Virus record (IMG/VR): IMGVR_UViG_3300031963_000629
Coordinates: 1-31,284 of that record
Length of the DNA stretch: 31,284 nt
Strand: one strand, 5' to 3'
From: a virus
Numbering within the stretch: the first letter of the stretch is position 1; every line of letters begins with the position of its first letter. Made by a program: the position numbers and the translations under genes. Under the pieces are notes generated by a model. The model was given only the letters and a program-made list of their open reading frames with translations. It ran no database searches and had not been told where the DNA came from. This document shows positions 22,280 to 30,542 of the stretch, in pieces.

Positions 22280-24220
22280 TCAGTTCACCTCACCCCATGA
22301 AGGACCAAACTCTGCATCCACCAACAACGGCACCCTCAGCCCTTCAATGGATTGAGTCATAATGCGTTCTATTTCTTCCACCTCTTGCTCCTTGCCCTCA
22401 GGAATGGAGAAGCACAACTCATCATGCACTGTCAACAGCATGGGAATGTCATTCAACACATCCGATGCCTGCAGTTTGACCATTGCCATTTTGATGAGGT
22501 CAGCGGCAGAACCTTGAAGGAGGCGGTTAAGTGCTTTGTGGGTAAATGAACGCCTGATCTTGTTGCCCCATTTCTCTTTGGCGGCCTCATACGGCAGCGC
22601 CTCAAACTCATCCTTCGCACTCGTTGGTTCCCACATGTCAAACCTTGAATACCTACCTGCAAACGTCCTGATGAATCCCCTTTGTGACGCCCGTTGGCTT
22701 GCGAGGTTGTAGATGTCTTTGACAAAGGGAAAAGTGCTGTGGTATTGATTGAAGAGTGGTTTTACATCAGCAAGCTCTCGCCCCAAGTTAGCAGCCAGCG
22801 CCTTTTCGCCCATCCCATACACCAAGCCAAAGTTGATTGACTTGGCTTCCTTTCGTGGCACCCCTGTCAACTCACTCACAAACGCATGGAAATCTGTGTC
22901 TGGATTCGTTCTGTACTGACTGCGGGCAAGGTCTGCTGTTTCCCCTGCTCCGTAGTGTACGAGCATCCGGTATTCGATCTGACTGTAGTCGAAGGATCCC
23001 CATCGAGGATGATGAAGATCAGGAACAAACAGAGAGCGTATAAGCGGACCCAGTTCGGGGTCGCGCGCTGGAATATTTTGTAGGTTAGGAGTGCTACTAG
23101 AGAAGCGACCAGAAACAGTCCCAGACTCATCAGAGCGAAGTGGATGAAATTGTCCATGTATGCGTCCATTTATGTGTGAATTGGTGATGTAAGAGCGGAG
23201 GAAGGTGTCACGCGCTTTGGTGAGTTTGCGGCATTCAGCAATTTCTGGTATGTTCTTCTCCAACCAGTCAGACCTGAATGAGGGGGCGCCTTTGGCAGTT
23301 TTGGGATAAGACAAATGGCGGCTCTTGGCAAGCCGTTCCACATCTTGAGCAGCGTAGATGTTCAACCCACCTAGCGACTTCTCAATGGTTTCAATTCGTG
23401 CACTGAGCCCGTCATCAATCGCCTGCAACTTGTCAAGGTCAACCCTTACCCCATGCCGCCTCATCTGCAACAGCAATGGGATTAAAGCAGTTTCTAGGTT
23501 GAACAGTTCAACCAAGTCATCACGTTGCAAGATTTCTTTTTGTGCATTCCAAATGCGGATAGGCAATGAGGCATCAGCTTCTGCATATGGGCCCACAAGT
23601 ACAGGTGGGCAGCGGTAGATGTTGGCTGCTTGTTTCCGGTCTGCATTGCCACCATACGCCCTGCTTGACCAGTCGTACAAAGCGCTCTCAAGTTTTGTTT
23701 CGCCCAAGTACTTCTTTGCCAATGCATTGAGTGAGTAGCTCTGCGCGTTCTCATCAATGAGGGGCTCTGCCAACTGAACATCACAAATGGGCCCAGCCAC
23801 ATGCACATCTAAAGTGGACAACCAACCCAGGTCATACTGGGAGTTGGCGAAGATGTATTCACGCGCTCTGTCAGACAAGACATCTTGCAAGAAATTGATA
23901 ACCTGTTCCTTGTTCTGATTCTCACCCATCGTGTGAGCAATTGGGAAGTACCAAGCGGCATCAATAGTTGCAATGGAAATGCCTGCCACATACCCATGCC
24001 CCGTTGCCCACCCAGGACCCAAGTCAATCAATTTGGGGTCATAGGTTTCTGTATCTACACCCAGCTGAACCACACTGTCTAAATTCGGGAATTCTCGCAG
24101 TTGCCAGCCCGTGTCCGGTATGGAAGGTAGTGCGCGGTTAGTTTGTTGCTTCGCGCCGCCTTTGGCTGGTTTGACGACCTCAATATCTTCCCAGAACAAT
24201 CCAACTGAATCATGTCTCAT
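22280..24220 (-). CDS. polA: Family A DNA polymerase with 3'-5' exonuclease
   Basis: A 646-residue replicative polymerase. The proofreading domain shows VQLGVDTETYDP (D56, E58), FANSQYDLGWLS (D130) and YAEAD (Exo III). The polymerase domain has motif A SFDYSQIEYRMLVHYG near residue 410, motif B RKEAKSINFGLVYGMGE near 465 and motif C LLTVHDELCF near 598. The residue equivalent to E. coli Phe762 is Phe, as in Pol I and unlike T7 (Tyr). No 5'-3' exonuclease domain is present, as usual for phage enzymes. Its ATG overlaps the clamp-like gene as ATGA, so the two are made together. Confidence 0.95.
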   Translation of the reverse strand: MRHDSVGLFWEDIEVVKPAKGGAKQQTNRALPSIPDTGWQLREFPNLDSVVQLGVDTETYDPKLIDLGPGWATGHGYVAGISIATIDAAWYFPIAHTMGENQNKEQVINFLQDVLSDRAREYIFANSQYDLGWLSTLDVHVAGPICDVQLAEPLIDENAQSYSLNALAKKYLGETKLESALYDWSSRAYGGNADRKQAANIYRCPPVLVGPYAEADASLPIRIWNAQKEILQRDDLVELFNLETALIPLLLQMRRHGVRVDLDKLQAIDDGLSARIETIEKSLGGLNIYAAQDVERLAKSRHLSYPKTAKGAPSFRSDWLEKNIPEIAECRKLTKARDTFLRSYITNSHINGRIHGQFHPLRSDESGTVSGRFSSSTPNLQNIPARDPELGPLIRSLFVPDLHHPRWGSFDYSQIEYRMLVHYGAGETADLARSQYRTNPDTDFHAFVSELTGVPRKEAKSINFGLVYGMGEKALAANLGRELADVKPLFNQYHSTFPFVKDIYNLASQRASQRGFIRTFAGRYSRFDMWEPTSAKDEFEALPYEAAKEKWGNKIRRSFTHKALNRLLQGSAADLIKMAMVKLQASDVLNDIPMLLTVHDELCFSIPEGKEQEVEEIERIMTQSIEGLRVPLLVDAEFGPSWGEVN

Positions 24221-25185
24221 TGACGGACCCCCACAATCATCCCCCGCATCCCCTCCGGGCCTGTGAAAGGACTCGGCGCTGGATAAGTGCTCAGATCCAT
24301 CTTGGTTGCCTCATTGAGCACCTTGCAGATCATCTCTGCCCTAAACCTAGCCTCTGGCAACTCCATGCCTTCAACCGACGCTTTGTGTTCCCCATCCATT
24401 GTGTGTACCCCATCTGCATTGAACACCACCACTGGGAACTTAGGATCTGGATGAAAGTGAGATATCTTGTCTACTGCATCCCGCAACTGTCCGGGAATGG
24501 CTGGCAAGGCGTTGTAGTCATACTTGGCAAGCATCTTTTCAATGTCAGGCCAAGGCAGGCTCATGGGCAACACCCGGCACCAGAAGCCATCGTAGATGAA
24601 ATAGGTGTTCTGATCTTTCTGCACCATGTGCTTGGGATCTTGATTGATGCGCAACAACTCATCCACAGAGGCAGTGGGCAAGGAAAAAGTGTAAGGAGAC
24701 ACAAAAGGCACAGACACCACAACCACATTGTTGGTTGCATACATATGCGTCTTGTCCACAAGAATGGAGCAGGACCAGGGCCTACTCGCATCCTCTGAAA
24801 TAAATGGTGCAATCCGTTTGAGTGCTTTGATGAACCCAGGTGCTACGGGCGTTGGCTCAACTCCCTCTGGTGGCCCGCCAACCTTTGGGTAGTCAGCATT
24901 TGCCATGAGGGGCAAGACAGCTTTAAAGCCAGCTCGTTTGATGGTCAGTTTGTTGTTCTTCTCTGTAATGACTGGTTCCCCATCGCAGGCGTTGACAGCA
25001 CGCAGAAAGCGGGATGCAGGCACAGTTGCATTGACGCCTTTCAACTTCTCACAAAAAGCATCAATAGCAGTGCACCGCCCATCATTGCCCTGGATGTGAC
25101 CATCGTAGATGTGGATGTGGCTGAAGGCAGGCACCAAGGTCTTGTCTGCCACCGTTCCCGCTACCAATTTGATTGTTTCTAGCAT
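24217..25185 (-). CDS. Sliding-clamp-like DNA polymerase processivity factor
   Basis: A 322-residue protein resembling DnaN-type clamps: TLVPAFSHIHIYDGHIQGND and VPASRFLRAVNACDG in the first third, ATNNVVVVSVPF and VDELLRINQDPKH in the middle, and WPDIEKMLAKYDYN with VVFNADGVHTMDGEH in the last third. It is shorter than bacterial DnaN (about 366). I start it at 25185 (MLETIK), 1 nt after the upstream TAA, with GAG upstream; the in-frame start at 25260 would overlap the neighbour by 74 nt. It would ring DNA and tether the polymerase, with which it is translationally coupled. Family assignment is by pattern only. Confidence 0.6.
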   Translation of the reverse strand: MLETIKLVAGTVADKTLVPAFSHIHIYDGHIQGNDGRCTAIDAFCEKLKGVNATVPASRFLRAVNACDGEPVITEKNNKLTIKRAGFKAVLPLMANADYPKVGGPPEGVEPTPVAPGFIKALKRIAPFISEDASRPWSCSILVDKTHMYATNNVVVVSVPFVSPYTFSLPTASVDELLRINQDPKHMVQKDQNTYFIYDGFWCRVLPMSLPWPDIEKMLAKYDYNALPAIPGQLRDAVDKISHFHPDPKFPVVVFNADGVHTMDGEHKASVEGMELPEARFRAEMICKVLNEATKMDLSTYPAPSPFTGPEGMRGMIVGVRQ

Positions 25186-25186
25186 C

Positions 25187-26125
25187 TTATAACTCGAAAA
25201 GTGAATCTTGGAACATGTGATTAGGCTCTGGTAAGGAGTTGTGCCAAGACACAAACTCAAGCCCCGACATCAATCGTCGTGCGTTTTGATCGGTCACAAT
25301 CTGTTCGAGTGTCAGACCGTAACTTGCTGCCCTGTCAATGATTGCTTGTGCTGTGCCTGGGGGCATGTTGCAGATGTGCATTCCTGCATTGTGCCTGTCT
25401 GGGCTCTGGTCAGAGGTTGCAATAGCAGTCAGTCGGCCGTTGTCGTTGAAGTTGACGCGACCCATCACAGCAGTGTAAAGCCAAGTAGCAGAATCTACTG
25501 AATACCAAGGCACTTGTTTCAACATGGTGCCACCAGTAGCAGCCAAGCCGTGGCATTTCTTCCCAGGCAACTTCCGGTGCACGTAGTTTGACCAATTGAC
25601 ACGAGTCCATTCAGGCAAATCGTTCCTAGGTGAGACACAGATGTAGTCAGCCATTTCTGCAACCTCAAACATCCGTTCCTCTGACTCATTCTGGTGAAAC
25701 ACCGGCAACACAATGTCCCCAAACTCCTCCTTCAATATTTTGAAGTTCTCATCTGACGTTTTGATCGCTTGCGCTATTTCCTCAGGCCCCGCTGTCACCC
25801 CAGGCGATCCTGGAATCACATCTAAGTTGATGAGCCACACCTGCACATGCTTGGGAATGAGGGACATGATGTTCTTGTAGACAGAAATCAAATGCTTCAA
25901 GTCAACCCGTTTACCCTTTGACCAAGCGGTGAAGGCGCCACTATCCAACATCATTTCTTGAATAGCAGCGCCATCTATCTTGCACAGGTCTGCCCAGATC
26001 TTCGCCTCCTTCACATAAGCATCGTGGCAGGAGCAGAGGCGATGGGTGAACGCCCTTGCAAGGCGCTGCTTCATCTCATCTGAGCCACCGGTGGTGCCGG
26101 AGAAGAAAAGTTTGACCTTGGACAT
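25187..26125 (-). CDS. dpdA: DpdA-like 7-deazaguanine DNA transglycosylase (TGT family)
   Basis: A 312-residue TGT-like enzyme. Key segments: MMLDSGAFTAWSKGK (D61-S62-G63, equivalent to the DSGG substrate pocket of TGT), VFHQNESEE, CVSPRND, HGLAATGG and WYSVDSATWL (D211, the likely nucleophile position). Phage DpdA proteins exchange guanine in DNA for a 7-deazaguanine base, unlike cellular TGT which acts on tRNA. Six neighbouring genes for the precursor pathway support this reading. It starts 5 nt after the QueF stop with GAG upstream. Specificity (preQ0 or preQ1) cannot be read from the sequence; the presence of QueF favours preQ1. Confidence 0.8.
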   Translation of the reverse strand: MSKVKLFFSGTTGGSDEMKQRLARAFTHRLCSCHDAYVKEAKIWADLCKIDGAAIQEMMLDSGAFTAWSKGKRVDLKHLISVYKNIMSLIPKHVQVWLINLDVIPGSPGVTAGPEEIAQAIKTSDENFKILKEEFGDIVLPVFHQNESEERMFEVAEMADYICVSPRNDLPEWTRVNWSNYVHRKLPGKKCHGLAATGGTMLKQVPWYSVDSATWLYTAVMGRVNFNDNGRLTAIATSDQSPDRHNAGMHICNMPPGTAQAIIDRAASYGLTLEQIVTDQNARRLMSGLEFVSWHNSLPEPNHMFQDSLFEL

Positions 26126-26130
26126 CTCTC

Positions 26131-26832
26131 TTACTCGCCTTCGTGCCAGTATTCAAAGGTGGGCCAGAAGGGAATGCCACCTCTGGGTGTGAACTGCCCC
26201 TCTACCTTCAAATAATTTGGTTGCAACAAGTCAACCAAGGCCTGAGCAATATGTGTCACGCAGGCTTCGTGAAACTCACCTGTCTGACGAAACGAGCCCA
26301 AATACAATTTCCATGCCTTTGACTCCACACACCATTCGCGTGGCTGATACTCCACCACAATGGTTGCAAAATCGGGTTGCCCAGTCAAGGGGCAGAGCGA
26401 TGTGAATTCAGGCGACACAATTTTGATTCGTGTTTCGGCATGTGCGCCTGGGTGGGAAACTGTCAACTTCATTGGGTTGGGAAAGCGTTCAAGCAAAGAT
26501 GCATCTGCACCTTCATACTTGTACCCCGTTTCCTTGCCCAGCGACTGCAGGTGGTCAGCTTTTGAAAGCTGGATTGCGCTATGTGTTGCCATAGGTTCAA
26601 AGTCCTTAAAAAGTGGAATATCAATAGGCCCAGGCACTGCCTCAAGCCCCTCTTTATGCCAAATCCACAAACAGTGCTTGCCTGCTTTGTATTTTTTGAC
26701 ATACCCTTTCTCACCCAGTGCCCAAAGTGACTTGGACACAAGATCTGATGACAATTGCAGTCTTGCTGCTATGTCTTGATTGGTTAGCCAGCCGTGGGGT
26801 CCATGGGATAGGAACCAACGGATGCGGTTCAT
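26131..26832 (-). CDS. queF: Winged-helix / QueF fusion (preQ0 reductase)
   Basis: A 233-residue protein starting at the ATG at 26832, which overlaps the FolE stop as ATGA. Residues 1-80 form a winged-helix domain (WLTNQDIAARLQLSSDLVSK, LWALGEKGYVKKY). Residues 81-233 are a complete unimodular QueF: PEFTSLCPLTGQPDFATI with catalytic Cys147 and Asp154, the family motif ESKAWKLYL, and GEFHEACV (H188, E189) and GQFTPRGGIPF. It reduces preQ0 to preQ1 with NADPH. An inner ATG at 26592 with AAGGA 10 nt upstream could give QueF alone (153 residues, the normal size). A DNA-binding domain on QueF is unusual. Confidence 0.85.
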   Translation of the reverse strand: MNRIRWFLSHGPHGWLTNQDIAARLQLSSDLVSKSLWALGEKGYVKKYKAGKHCLWIWHKEGLEAVPGPIDIPLFKDFEPMATHSAIQLSKADHLQSLGKETGYKYEGADASLLERFPNPMKLTVSHPGAHAETRIKIVSPEFTSLCPLTGQPDFATIVVEYQPREWCVESKAWKLYLGSFRQTGEFHEACVTHIAQALVDLLQPNYLKVEGQFTPRGGIPFWPTFEYWHEGE

Positions 26833-27386
26833 CGACGAACCAGGTCTAACAGTTCTTCTTTGGCGGATCTGTCCCATTCGAAGAGCCCTTTCATTGCTGA
26901 GGTTACAGTGGAGGCACCTTGTCGTTGGATGCCACGAGATTCCATGCACATGTGGCGGCACTCAATAATGACCCCAACCGCTTTGGGTTGGAGTGCATCT
27001 TGAATGGCATTTGCCACCTGACTGGTAAGGCGCTCTTGCACCTGTAGGCGTCTAGCAAACACATCCACTACACGCGATAGTTTGGAGAGACCTACAATCT
27101 TTCCATCTGGGATGTAAGCAACATGAGCCACACCAAAGAAAGGCGCTAGGTGGTGCTCACAATGACTGTAGATGGGAATATCCTTCACCAAAATAATCTG
27201 GTTATAGTCCTCCGCCCCATCCTCAAACGTCTTGAGTATCTCCGCTGGGTCCTCCTTGTACCCGCCCGCCCAATGCTGCCACGCTTTAGCAACACGGATA
27301 GGTGTCTCAATCAAACCGCCCCTGTTCGGGTCTTCCCCAATGACCACTTTTAACAGGTCAGCAACAACAGTTAACTTATCAGGCAT
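26829..27386 (-). CDS. folE: GTP cyclohydrolase I
   Basis: A 185-residue enzyme with the classic signature: [20 protein letters not shown] (zinc ligands C76 and H79), [29 protein letters not shown] and [18 protein letters not shown] (zinc ligand C147). It converts GTP to dihydroneopterin triphosphate, the first step of the 7-deazaguanine pathway. AAGGAG lies 8 nt before the ATG inside the QueC end (8-nt overlap), and its own stop overlaps the QueF start as ATGA. Slightly shorter than the E. coli protein (222). Here it supplies DNA modification rather than folate. Confidence 0.93.
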   Translation of the reverse strand: MPDKLTVVADLLKVVIGEDPNRGGLIETPIRVAKAWQHWAGGYKEDPAEILKTFEDGAEDYNQIILVKDIPIYSHCEHHLAPFFGVAHVAYIPDGKIVGLSKLSRVVDVFARRLQVQERLTSQVANAIQDALQPKAVGVIIECRHMCMESRGIQRQGASTVTSAMKGLFEWDRSAKEELLDLVRR

Positions 27387-28173
27387 GCCGCATCTCCTTA
27401 ATTTCGTAGATCAACTGACTGTAAAAGTCTTCGTTCTGCAAATAGTTGTCGGTGCCTGGCAACTGCATCAACCCATCCATCCATGCGCGGATGACCAAGG
27501 GGTCTGGCAACTCCGCCTCCTCAAACCCCTTTGCCCGCAACACATTGGCATGGTTCATGTCCGTTGGTGGGTACTTGCCGTCATAAGATGTGTGGGTGTA
27601 AGCAAGAGCGGCGTAGCCTCCTGCCTCTCTCATCATCCTGATGCTGTCCGCTTTTGTGCTGTCAATCAACGGGGCGATAAGGTGCAGGTGAGCAATGCCC
27701 AGCGACTCGTTAGCCATTTGCTCGTACGAAAGTCTAAAATCGTCAGTGCAATCGGGGTAGTTCGCGTTGTCAGCTTGGCATATGCCAGTAACAAGGGTGA
27801 AGCAATCAGCAACAATGGCACGATTGGCAGCAACGGTAAAGAAGAGTGTATTTCGCATCGGTACGAAGGTGAGTTCCACCCGGTTGCCAATAATTTTGTC
27901 CATAGTTTCGTAGTCATCATATTGCTCCAAAAGTTGAGAAGAATCGGTCAGTGGTGAACGCCCTTTGAGGATGGGACCGAGTTCCACTACCTCATGGGAT
28001 GCACAGCCAGCGATTCGGGCAACCTTGCGTGCTGCCTCTATCTCCAAACTGTGGCGTTGGTTGTAGTCAAAGGTGACAGCATGCACTTCCTTGTAGTTTT
28101 GCTTTGCAAGGAATAAGCAGGTTGTCGAATCTTGTCCGCCAGACAAGATGACCATCGCTTTTTGTTTCAACAT
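27379..28173 (-). CDS. queC: 7-cyano-7-deazaguanine (preQ0) synthase without zinc cysteines
   Basis: A 264-residue QueC. The PP-loop SGGQDSTTC (residues 11-19), [46 protein letters not shown] and the STKADSI segment all fit. It turns CDG into preQ0 with ATP and ammonia. The usual four-cysteine zinc cluster near the C-terminus (C...CGxCxxC) is replaced by [20 protein letters not shown] followed by [13 protein letters not shown], so none of the four cysteines remains although the flanking residues are kept. AAGGA about 10 nt before the ATG supports the start. It lies between QueD and FolE in the cassette. Confidence 0.9.
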   Translation of the reverse strand: MLKQKAMVILSGGQDSTTCLFLAKQNYKEVHAVTFDYNQRHSLEIEAARKVARIAGCASHEVVELGPILKGRSPLTDSSQLLEQYDDYETMDKIIGNRVELTFVPMRNTLFFTVAANRAIVADCFTLVTGICQADNANYPDCTDDFRLSYEQMANESLGIAHLHLIAPLIDSTKADSIRMMREAGGYAALAYTHTSYDGKYPPTDMNHANVLRAKGFEEAELPDPLVIRAWMDGLMQLPGTDNYLQNEDFYSQLIYEIKEMRHA

Positions 28174-28177
28174 ATCT

Positions 28178-28633
28178 TCAGTTTCCTTTTCCTAAGTAAA
28201 TTGCTGAATTCGCACCGTGTTCTCTCACCTCTGCACTCACCACTCGGCAACGTGGCTCATACCCCGCCTCTCTCAACCACTCATAGGCCAAGCCGTAGGC
28301 AAACTCTGCAAACTTCTCACACCCAATCTCATCCATGACGATGATATCTGCAATGCCCCTTTTCTGAGCCTCCACATACCAATCCATATTGGGGTCATCT
28401 TTGGCAACCAGTGTCCGGTGGTCAAAGTAGTGCTCAAGCTTGGCACGCAACTTTTTCAAGCTACCAAAGTCAACCACCCAATGGTTCTCATCTAGCTCTG
28501 TTGCCTCAAACTCAAACTTAATGGACAAGGCGTAGCCATGCAGTTTGTTGCAATGGCTTTTCGCCCGCCATTGACGGAAACAAGCGCTGAGGCCAATCTC
28601 ATGCCCGTAGGTCTTTGTGGATCTGAAAGTCAT
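28178..28633 (-). CDS. queD: 6-carboxytetrahydropterin synthase
   Basis: A 151-residue QueD. It contains [20 protein letters not shown] with catalytic Cys28 and His32, [16 protein letters not shown], the HYFDHRTL segment with D71-H72, and [14 protein letters not shown] with Glu138. It makes 6-carboxytetrahydropterin from dihydroneopterin triphosphate. The zinc site is altered from the E. coli pattern: the expected HGH is HGY, and Cys18 stands where the first His would be. I recognise this HGY form from other phages and proteobacteria. The ATG at 28633 overlaps the QueE stop as ATGA; the upstream in-frame start at 28690 would overlap QueE by 61 nt and is less likely. Confidence 0.88.
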   Translation of the reverse strand: MTFRSTKTYGHEIGLSACFRQWRAKSHCNKLHGYALSIKFEFEATELDENHWVVDFGSLKKLRAKLEHYFDHRTLVAKDDPNMDWYVEAQKRGIADIIVMDEIGCEKFAEFAYGLAYEWLREAGYEPRCRVVSAEVREHGANSAIYLGKGN

Positions 28634-29334
28634 GGTAGTCCAATCATTTTGTGAAGTTGTAAAGTTAGGCGGTGCCCATGGGTCATGCAAAGGGCAGCCG
28701 CGTATTCAGTGTTCTCTTTCGTCTTATCCCAATCAACAGTTTTGTCTTCATGGTACTCCATCATCGGTTGCAACCACACAGTGCCTTTGCGTGCTCTGTA
28801 AAGCATCAACTCTTTGTGATCTTGTGTAGACATGTTGGGCAACCCATCTGCCTCACTGCATTCGCCTTTTCGCACAATGTACTTCCAATCAAAGCAGTAA
28901 CGAACAAAGCCAGAATGGACAGTGCCCGTTTTTGGAGAACAGACAATGCTCACAAGTTTTGCCTCCACCAAGTCCTCCATCCCATCTTGCCACAAAGTGC
29001 CCGCTGTCTCAATCTGAATCTTCACATTGTTTGCCGCTATCAACACATTGCAAAGGTCGAGAAGGTTTTGACGGAAGGGCTCACCACCTGTGATGACCAC
29101 GAGATCGCACTTGTAAGCGGCGCACGCCTCGGCAATTTCCTGCGCTGTCATGTAGGTAGTGGAACTCTCAAAATCGGTATCACAGAAGTGGCACCGGAGG
29201 TTGCAACCACCCAGTCGGACAAACACCGCTGGCATTCCCGCCAATGGTCCCTCTCCCTGAATGGTGTAGAAGATTTCTTGCACCCAGAAGGTGTCTTTAA
29301 TCTCCCTTTTCATAATCTTATTCTTCCCGAACAT
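28630..29334 (-). CDS. queE: 7-carboxy-7-deazaguanine synthase (radical SAM)
   Basis: A 234-residue radical SAM enzyme with CNLRCHFC (C44, C48, C51), GGEP at 83-86, and the QueE opening EIFYTIQGEGPLAGMPAVFV. It converts carboxytetrahydropterin to CDG. The start at 29334 has AAGGA 7 nt upstream and overlaps the winged-helix gene by 17 nt; an alternative ATG at 29313 (MKREIKD) would avoid the overlap. First gene of the 7-deazaguanine run. The C-terminal portion (TVWLQPMMEYHEDKTVDWDK) is somewhat longer than in small QueE proteins. Confidence 0.92.
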   Translation of the reverse strand: MFGKNKIMKREIKDTFWVQEIFYTIQGEGPLAGMPAVFVRLGGCNLRCHFCDTDFESSTTYMTAQEIAEACAAYKCDLVVITGGEPFRQNLLDLCNVLIAANNVKIQIETAGTLWQDGMEDLVEAKLVSIVCSPKTGTVHSGFVRYCFDWKYIVRKGECSEADGLPNMSTQDHKELMLYRARKGTVWLQPMMEYHEDKTVDWDKTKENTEYAAALCMTHGHRLTLQLHKMIGLP

Positions 29335-29530
29335 GGATGAATCCTTTTCTTAATAAAACTGAGAGGTGCCGGTTGATGTCTTTCTCCTCCATTCCAAATC
29401 CAACCCGCGCATATCTTACCAAATCTTTCTGGTCAATGCCAGCAGCTCCTGCCGCCTGTACCTTGTCCAACACTATCCTTGAATCACCGTTGCCAGCACG
29501 GATAGGTGGACGGGAGAGATAATACCTCAT
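29318..29530 (-). CDS. Small winged-helix-like protein, unknown function
   Basis: A 70-residue protein from the ATG at 29530 (an in-frame GTG lies one codon upstream). IVLDKVQAAGAAGIDQKDLV and MEEKDINRHLSVLLRKGFIH read as a winged helix with a RKGFIHVREE wing. It lies between DUF932 and the queE-dpdA block and overlaps queE by 17 nt, so it is probably co-transcribed. A cassette regulator is a plausible but untested role. Confidence 0.6.
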   Translation of the reverse strand: MRYYLSRPPIRAGNGDSRIVLDKVQAAGAAGIDQKDLVRYARVGFGMEEKDINRHLSVLLRKGFIHVREE

Positions 29531-29546
29531 CACCCCCGCCCTTTCC

Positions 29547-30524
29547 TTACGCTGCTACCAATTGGTTGGCAAGGTTGACTGCCAACTCCTTAGTTGTCTG
29601 ACCGTCACCAAACCATGCACGGTCGATGCGAACATCATCAGTGCGACCACGGTGGTGATCTACATGCTCAGTCACAGCATTGATGAGGCCCCAAACTGTC
29701 TTGCGTGCTGCCTCCAAATCTGAACCCATGCCGCGACCTTGATACAAGTCAAACAGTGCGTCAACTGTCTTGGGGCTAACTACCTCATCACCTTTCTCAT
29801 TGGTGTAGGTGGAAACTGCGCTGAAGAAATTGTGCGCCTGGTCATTGTCAACTTTTGTCTTGCTCCACACATCCACTGACTTGATGAATGAATCCCATGA
29901 GGTAGCAGCCAGACCCAACTGCGCCTTGACCTTGGTCTCGTTGAAGTTGCTTCTGTGGTTGATGCGGACAATGCGTTGGCCTTTGTTTGCACCGGTACCC
30001 TCAACTGCGAAAGTCAATGTGTTGTTGCACACCACACGGATGCTTGTGAACATAGCGACAGTTGACATTGAACCGTCACAGGCTGTGCCCAACAACAAGT
30101 AGCCCTTGATTGTGTCGTCCAACACCTTTGCCTCTTGACCCATATTGGCAAGTGCCCAGTATTTGCGACCATCGCGCAGGACACCAGCAGTCTCCATTTG
30201 AAAACCAGCGCTCTCAGTCAAGTCGCGATAAAACTCCAACACCTCACCTGGTTGCACAACTTTGTAGTTGCGTGAAACCACACCAAGTGCTTTCTGGTTG
30301 TCAGAGCGGACCAGCACCTTGCGGTCAGGCACTGTCAAGATGTTGCCATCATTTGTTTCGAAGAGCACATCTTTGCTCTCCAAGCTGAAGTTCATGCCAG
30401 CAGCATACTTCCATTCGTCAATTGTCTTGCCAGCTTCCATTTTCTGACCCAGGCCATGCCAAGGTGTTTCGCCTACATAGGCCATTGCTGCTTTGCCAGT
30501 GGTGAAGTCGATTTCGTGTGCCAT
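29547..30524 (-). CDS. DUF932 / TIGR03299-type phage protein
   Basis: A 325-residue protein: AAMAYVGETPWHGLGQKMEA, VLVRSDNQKALGVVSRNYKV, VQPGEVLEFYRDLTESAGFQ, then SIRVVCNNTLTFAV. This is the standard profile of the DUF932 (phage/plasmid-like, TIGR03299) family, of unknown function, common in phages and plasmids with their own replication genes. AAGGA lies about 9 nt before the ATG. It follows the coiled-coil gene in the first operon of the window. Confidence 0.88.
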   Translation of the reverse strand: MAHEIDFTTGKAAMAYVGETPWHGLGQKMEAGKTIDEWKYAAGMNFSLESKDVLFETNDGNILTVPDRKVLVRSDNQKALGVVSRNYKVVQPGEVLEFYRDLTESAGFQMETAGVLRDGRKYWALANMGQEAKVLDDTIKGYLLLGTACDGSMSTVAMFTSIRVVCNNTLTFAVEGTGANKGQRIVRINHRSNFNETKVKAQLGLAATSWDSFIKSVDVWSKTKVDNDQAHNFFSAVSTYTNEKGDEVVSPKTVDALFDLYQGRGMGSDLEAARKTVWGLINAVTEHVDHHRGRTDDVRIDRAWFGDGQTTKELAVNLANQLVAA

Positions 30525-30542
30525 GATGATTTTCCTTAAAGA

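Noticed and set aside
25186-25260. 25-residue N-terminal extension of the clamp-like protein
   Set aside because: It overlaps the dpdA gene end by 74 nt without a ribosome site; the start at 25185 follows the upstream stop directly.
26833-26961. 43-residue N-terminal extension of the QueF fusion
   Set aside because: It lies wholly over the folE end in another frame; the ATG at 26832 gives the ATGA overlap typical here.
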